Positions 57,987-64,000 of a DNA stretch of 64,000 bases are shown piece after piece (the stretch's first letter is position 1; each line of letters starts with the position of its first letter). A program made the translations under genes and the position numbers. The notes beneath the pieces were generated by a model that did not search any database, had not been told where the DNA came from, and saw only the letters and a program-made list of their open reading frames with translations. This stretch comes from Paracamarosporium sp. OC-R06-R3 (Eukaryota > Ascomycota > Dothideomycetes > Pleosporales > Didymosphaeriaceae), in contig JACVRA010000511.1 of NCBI GenBank assembly GCA_019828545.1, forward strand, positions 39,971 through 103,970, given 5' to 3'.

Positions 57987-60900
57987 GCTATGCAGCTGAA
58001 GTATTTTGGGCTGTAACGGCAAACGTTGTCCGCTGGCTATGAAAGCAACAAGTAAAGATATCAGAAGAGTTGGATAGTGAGTAAAACGGATGTCGTGCGA
58101 TAACGAAATCCGAGCGGCATTTCGAGGAGGCTTTATAGACGTGGCGGAAGCTGCTCTCACCTCTTGTCACAACGCGAATGGTATGAAAGAGCACCCCATC
58201 CTATAGGCAGGATCCATTTGGAAGCGAATACTGAGAACCACAGTCAGTTTCGAGACGAAGCTCGTCATAGGGTCGCGATGGATACTGGAAACGTCTATGT
58301 TTGGATCGCCAATCATAGTTACCCGTGAAACGCGGACATATACTTAGTCGTGGGCCTTGAAAACAAAGCCCTGCGTACCGCATCGTTCGAAGAGCTCGTG
58401 TTGACGCACGGCGACGTCGATAATCACGAACCTGCCCCTCCACGACCTCTGGCAACCCTCCCAAAGGAACACCGGTGTGGAAATGATGTGGCAAAGTTAT
58501 CATCCTACCTCTATCGCTGTCGCACAGAGCGCTTAAGTGCGTCTATCGTTCAGGGTCGAAACGACGTAAGCGAAAGCGCTCGCTGGGCGTCTGTAGGATG
58601 GGTTTTAGGGGGCCAGGTGACCTTGCCAATGCGCAAGGCAAACGTTTGGGTGTTCAGCCTTATCCCTATCGTCTGAGCATTGGTCGGTGAGCGTCGAGAT
58701 CTTGCCGCAACAATCGATAATCGAATACCGAGCCCTACGAGCGATAGCCCCTGGACTCTCGGACCAGTCACACGAGTCCGTAGACGATTTGTAGATGGTA
58801 GCGAGCGCGAACACTCGCTGCCTGTAAAACCAAAGCCTGCCAAGGGTCTGATTACGCTCCGCGGTTTGTCGGTATCGGTAGAACATACACGTTTGAGGCA
58901 CTAATGGCTCCCAGCTGGCACAGCGGAACGACCCGGAGCTTGTCCATCATAGTCCGATACATCCGAAATCCATCCCATAAGAAAGAACGACGCTCGAGAT
59001 GATAGTGGTGGAGATGGTGGGATAGAGACAGATTGCGAGAAGTAGCGCGGGGGCCTTCGCTGCTCGACGAATCACAAAATCTCCGTGTGCCCATGGTGGG
59101 ATCGCCGCCACGATGATTGAGAAACCCGGTCCAGACTTGTCGAAGGTTGGCGCTTTGCCATCGCTTTCACACCAAAAAGAATCGGTTCTTATGGGGCGAT
59201 GACATGCGTTGGAGCGGAGTAGCGACGTGTATAGCCCCGAGACGTCGATATCCCGAGATGCACGAAGTCCTTCGTTCAGGTCAGATGGTGTGCTGTTTCT
59301 GCCTGAAAGTTGGGCTGAACCCATATGCACTTAGGCGCGCGATAACTTTGGTAACGCGTAGGGAGGGCAAACGCGAAAGGCTACATACTCACTGTCTTAG
59401 CTAATGACCACTCGCGCAGCTCTGTCAGTACCTCTATGGTTCGATTTGGTGAGATAACTCGAGCCAAGCGAGTTGGCCGTAGCCGCTGCAGTGGTCGTAG
59501 CCGCTGTAGTGGTCGATGTGGCCTGAGTGGGAGCATCGCATTGTGTCAATTGTGTCCATGACCCTGGGTGGTTGAATCGGCAAAGAATGTTGCTGAAATT
59601 GGAATTGCATGCACGAGAACACCTGGACATGTCGCGACTCTGAGATGTTCGGCAACCCTAAGGCTATCTGGAAGTAGCGGCCGTCACCAGCCAGGCTTGG
59701 TTTACAGCAGTACGGTTACGCAGTCCAACATATTGGCTTGTGACCATGCATGCAGGTTTTTGCATATCGCTCCCGTATTTGAGAACATCTAATTTCTATG
59801 TGAGCTATAGAGAGAGTAAGGTAGGAACTTTGCGTTGCTCTCTGTTGGCCTATCTCCTGGCATCAAAAGTGCAAGCGATCACTGGTAGAAAACCCTAGGA
59901 TATACTTCTCCGGTTCGTAACATGCACAAAACTTTTGCGCAACCATTCGTCGCTTCCTTTGAATTTGATATTCAATTTTATTTGGGTGGGAAGAGTATTA
60001 CGGATATGACAAAAGCTACAGCTGGGGTGTTACTATTCGGTATCTCCCCACCCCGTGCTACCGGCGACTAATATTACAGCCTTTCATGGGCTCGACTGTA
60101 CTTGTTGTAGATGCTCTTGACATCTGTTTTCAACAAGTCGTCTTGTGGCCTGCGGCTCGGTACAATGTTTACAAAAACATACATTAGCTGAAAGACGGCC
60201 TTGGATGCATACACATGCGATCTAAAAGTATTGCAACGTTGCCCTGGCAGAAAATGCGCCCACATGTGTCCAAACATGCAATTGAGCATACGATGAAGTG
60301 TCTGTTGGATCAAACATAATCCGCGCCGACGCAGACCAGGCAAGGACGAGTACATTTTCGGTAGCGAATGCCGCGCTGACGGCAGCGATATCGTCTGTAT
60401 CTAAGCAAATTCATGACGTTTTTCTGGCTATACCGGGTTTGCAGTGTAATTTATCATGCCTATAGGAGCCATCATGACCGGAATTTCGTGCATATTAGTT
60501 ACCTAAGCTCGAACCAGGCAATGCCCGCGGAAGCGGGACGTCCCTATTGTGTCCAATGAAAGTCTATGTACGAAGCAAGTATAGACAAAGTAAGCGAGGT
60601 TCCAATTGAGCGTATGCGTCAGAGCGCACGGTTTGAGCAAGGTTCAGGGTTCCTGCGGACAGGAATGCTGCGCAGCCGCACCTGCTTGGAGTGGGAATTT
60701 CGTCGCGGGTAAACAGTCTTATCTTTCCAGCTCCTTGAACCGCGGATTATGCTTTCGGTGAAAGCGATGAATCTGAGTTATAGGCGAGCTACATTAGTGG
60801 AAGACGACAGCAAAGGACCTTAGCGTCATGAGTACGCCTAGAAATGGAGATCTTCTTTCACCGGTGGCCCATAAAAATCCTCCGCGATGAGATTTTGTCT

Positions 60901-63900
60901 AGGGTTGTTCGAGGCGAGGCGGGATGGATATGCGTCAAAGCGTTTTTGTGCCACATAGCCCTTTCTAAGTCTTCGGTATCACAGATAACGTGACGTGTCC
61001 ACTCAAGTACTTGATCATGTTTCGATCGACATCCAGCTAGATACCTAAAAATCGATAGAGAAAAGGAGCGAGATATACGCGTCCTATGTACTTGGACGTT
61101 TGTTTACGTGGTGGGAAGGATGCTGCCGACTGCCTCTTTCACCGATCAGTCCCACTAAGATGCTGGTGAATTCATTTCATCCAGACCGGTGCGCTGTCGC
61201 CAAATTATCCGCATCGAGAATGTGGGACAGGATAGAAGCTTTTCGGATTGATACGACATGTACCCCCGCATGAGACACAACGCGCAATTAAAGATACGAG
61301 TAACGTGATCGGTGAAAAGAACGGTGTCTCATTTGCCGGGCTGCATAAGTTAGTCGTTAATGGGAACGATCCTTTTGCTGTGGCCTGGATATCGCAGTCC
61401 CACTTAAAGCGCATAATAGCTGACTATATATGATGACCAGTTTCGAATATCAACATGCTGGAGAAAAGGTGAACACATTATCCCTAACTTTCTTTCCAGC
61501 GGAAGCGTTCAAAGATTAGGACGGGCTAAGGAGAATAAATCTCAACGCTAAAATGACTCCCAATCACGAAGCGTCTCACAGTTCCCTAAGCGCAGATTGC
61601 CTGCTGCCTGTTTCACTCAGCCGCGTCGGCTAGCTCCGACGCAGCTTTCATGGATTCCATGATGCGGTCACCATTCTCTGCATCGAGACCGTCGAGACCT
61701 ATCTAGACTAGATAGTATGGTCTCCTACTAACGTGCTTCTATAGTGCCCTCATCACTAGGTCCTCCGATTCTGCCTCGCGCAACAGGCTGAAAATGATTT
61801 GGAAGCGCTCTGACCTCGTGGGTCAAGTCAGCCATTCGGAGCAGGCATCGGACTCTAAAACCACAGCCATGGAAACGTCACTATTCAATCGACCGGCAAT
61901 CTCACAGATATTCCTCCTAGCCAAAGATTTTCGCATGGAAGCGACTGTTGGAAGACAAAGGTTTGTGAACCGATTTACCTAATAGTTTGGGCGCAGTCAG
62001 GTAATGTGCAACCGAGAGTGCGCACAACCTTTACATCGTTTTCTAGATGTCATGTAGATATCCATCATGAGAACTCTACTGATCGATGGTGCGTTCGCTA
62101 CATTCTAGATTTTCTGTGACACTGCCCGCTAGAAACTTGGCTGATTGGATACCCAGAGGCGATGACGCGTTGTCGCATACGCACTATCGCTTTGACATAG
62201 TGGATGCTTGGACTCATTTCAACGAGTACGGACGAGGAGCTTTCAGGTGACTACCGTCTCTGACACGCATGAACAGCATCAATACTTGTTCAATGACTTA
62301 TGCGACGTAGGTAGAAAAGGTGCGCTAGAGCCTGTGTAGGAAGATCTGGAGCATTAAGCTAAGACACGAGCTGAAGGTCGACAAGTTCTTCTGCCACACT
62401 GCGAGATGCCAACGGCTGCTCGAACTCACGCCAGCGACTCGCGAAGCTTTATAAACCAGACTGATTAGCAGTTGAGACGTTGGTTGCTATCTGAAGTAGA
62501 CGTATCGTGAGAACAAGGCGAGAACAAACGGTATGAACGCATTCGCGATCCCAACTTGTTGCGCCCGCCGTCAAAGTTTGTTCTCCTTTACTATAGCCAG
62601 TGTAGTAGTCTGATTGGCGTCAGCCTGCTGCGGGTGAAACAACATGATTAATTTAATCGCGTGGTATATTCATATAATGATAGATATGATGGAATTTACG
62701 TTGGTCGCAAGAAGGCAAGGGCCAAGCAGCTGATTTTGCGAGCTCGGGGTGACAATGCCCACCCGCCACCTCGCACTGCGGCACGTGAACAAGGCAAGGA
62801 CCGCCCTAAAGCCAACCGTTAGAATGTATCTGTGGTTATTAAAGTTATTTTGTATCGGGATAAGTGATTGCACAGCTCACATCTTTGCATTGAGGGAGTG
62901 TACGCATATTGGTGGGGAAATAGCCACAAACCACGTGCGGGCCATCACAGCCCTGCAGCCTTAGTGGAGCTGCTACCCTCCATAACCTGGCTTTCAGATC
63001 AATCATACACGATCAGTGCTTGCTATTCGATACATACAGCAAGACCACCTGTTGTGAAATGAGTACAGGTGTTTCAACATGCATGATCTACTTGCTGAGC
63101 CAGTCCGCCCCTTCGAAGAACATATGACATTGGCCATATATCTCTGGCTTTGTAATAGTCAAGCGGAAAGGAGTAGCTATCACTAGTGTACGTTACGCAG
63201 AGACAGGACTTCTTCTTATCGTTATCATCTCCATTGCCGACTAAACCTACTGTATCTGGTCCATCCTTCAAAGGAATGTTTTGTCTATAGAAGCACAGCC
63301 ACTAGAAACCTCAAGAATGAGGTTCATGAATACATGATAGGTAATTTACCTACTGTACGAGCCCATAATATTATTATACACGTTAACATCGTTGGCCGGG
63401 CTCGTTTTCGTCTGTGTATGGACGCAAGTGGATACCTTTCATTTCTGCACATCGGCAGCGCCGATGTGCAAGATCGTGCCTGTGACTTTTCATTAGCGAA
63501 GCGAATGTGCTATTTATTAATATCAAGTCGAGTAGGCCATGCCCGTTGGGCGCTCGCTTTCGCGGACGCTAGAGGCCTCGATCATTCTAGGCGCTCACAT
63601 GGCGCTCATATGGCTGCGCGGCTGGCAGATAAACGAGGCTTGGCAGGGACACTCTCCACTCCCCTGCATCCATCTCCGCTACATTGCACCCCTCAACTCA
63701 GTGCTCTTACGCCATCCGCTCGTATTCATATATCCGGGCATTCAAATAGTGCCGCAAATTGTCGTACTCGTACGCCCCGGTGATTGAGGGGTCACGGATC
63801 CGACTCACTGATGCTTGATCCTGCTTCTCGCTACCCATCGGTTGATTTCAGCGACTGTATTGGACAAGACCTATTATTCTTCGCGTGGCACTGAGACTAG

Positions 63901-64000
63901 TGGTATCGGCTAGGCTATCTTAGCAGTAATAGACGCCTCATCTCCGCATTCCAGATATTAGAATGTTTGTTTGTCGCGGTGAGGCAGAGCGGACAGGACG
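57987..64000. other. Gene-poor region to the end of the window
   Basis: Six kilobases with no gene I can support. Minus-strand ORFs between 58.5 and 59.3 kb have some hydrophobic, protein-like stretches but do not join into one frame. A plus ORF at 63539-63787 is the longest near the end and is not recognised. An imperfect 18-bp tandem repeat (gtagccgctgcagtggtc) occurs twice at about 59479-59514. Confidence 0.4.

Overview
The window is nuclear DNA of a filamentous ascomycete (Pezizomycotina, probably Dothideomycetes, though the class is an inference). The evidence is short GT-AG introns (mostly 46-62 nt, with GCTAAC-like branch points), compact intergenic spaces, and fungal-type genes such as a HET-domain protein, an ADA-1-like bZIP factor and DUF6594-type membrane proteins. 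I rebuilt introns by hand. Spliced models rest on splice consensus, reading-frame continuity and family length.

From 0.4 to 44 kb the window is gene-dense and mostly housekeeping. In order: a Ptc7-type PP2C phosphatase (-), splicing factor Prp4 (+), a bZIP factor with a long 5' flank (+), about 4 kb of microsatellite-rich non-coding DNA, a Sel1-repeat protein (-), a five-finger CCCH protein (-), Noc4 (-), ATP synthase subunit 4 (+), an acyltransferase (+), a HET protein (+), a membrane-anchored alpha/beta-hydrolase-like protein (+), Nsa2 (-), mitoribosomal bL21m (+), COP9 subunit 4 (-), TFIIF beta (+), Rad17/Rad24 clamp loader (-) and a 1,879-residue low-complexity/coiled-coil protein (+). 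Many genes form divergent pairs with a shared upstream region: PTC7/PRP4, NOC4/ATP4, NSA2/bL21m, CSN4/TFIIF beta and RAD17/giant protein. The block at 21.4-28.3 kb (acyltransferase, HET, hydrolase) is the more accessory part of this half.

From about 44.2 kb to the end the picture changes. Roughly 20 kb holds only two genes I can support, a pair of DUF6594-type three-helix membrane protein paralogues on the minus strand with the same single-intron architecture (49.1-50.0 and 57.1-58.0 kb). The rest has only short incoherent ORFs and looks like a gene-poor or decaying accessory tract. I found no intact transposon, CRISPR array, rRNA or convincing tRNA.

The housekeeping genes cover mRNA splicing, transcription initiation, ribosome assembly in nucleolus and mitochondrion, ATP synthesis, DNA-damage checkpoint and cullin deneddylation. 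They do not form one pathway. No clearly new system was found. The most unusual items are the giant modular protein, the DUF6594 pair, a bZIP factor with a membrane-like hydrophobic stretch, and the unresolved end of the Sel1 gene.
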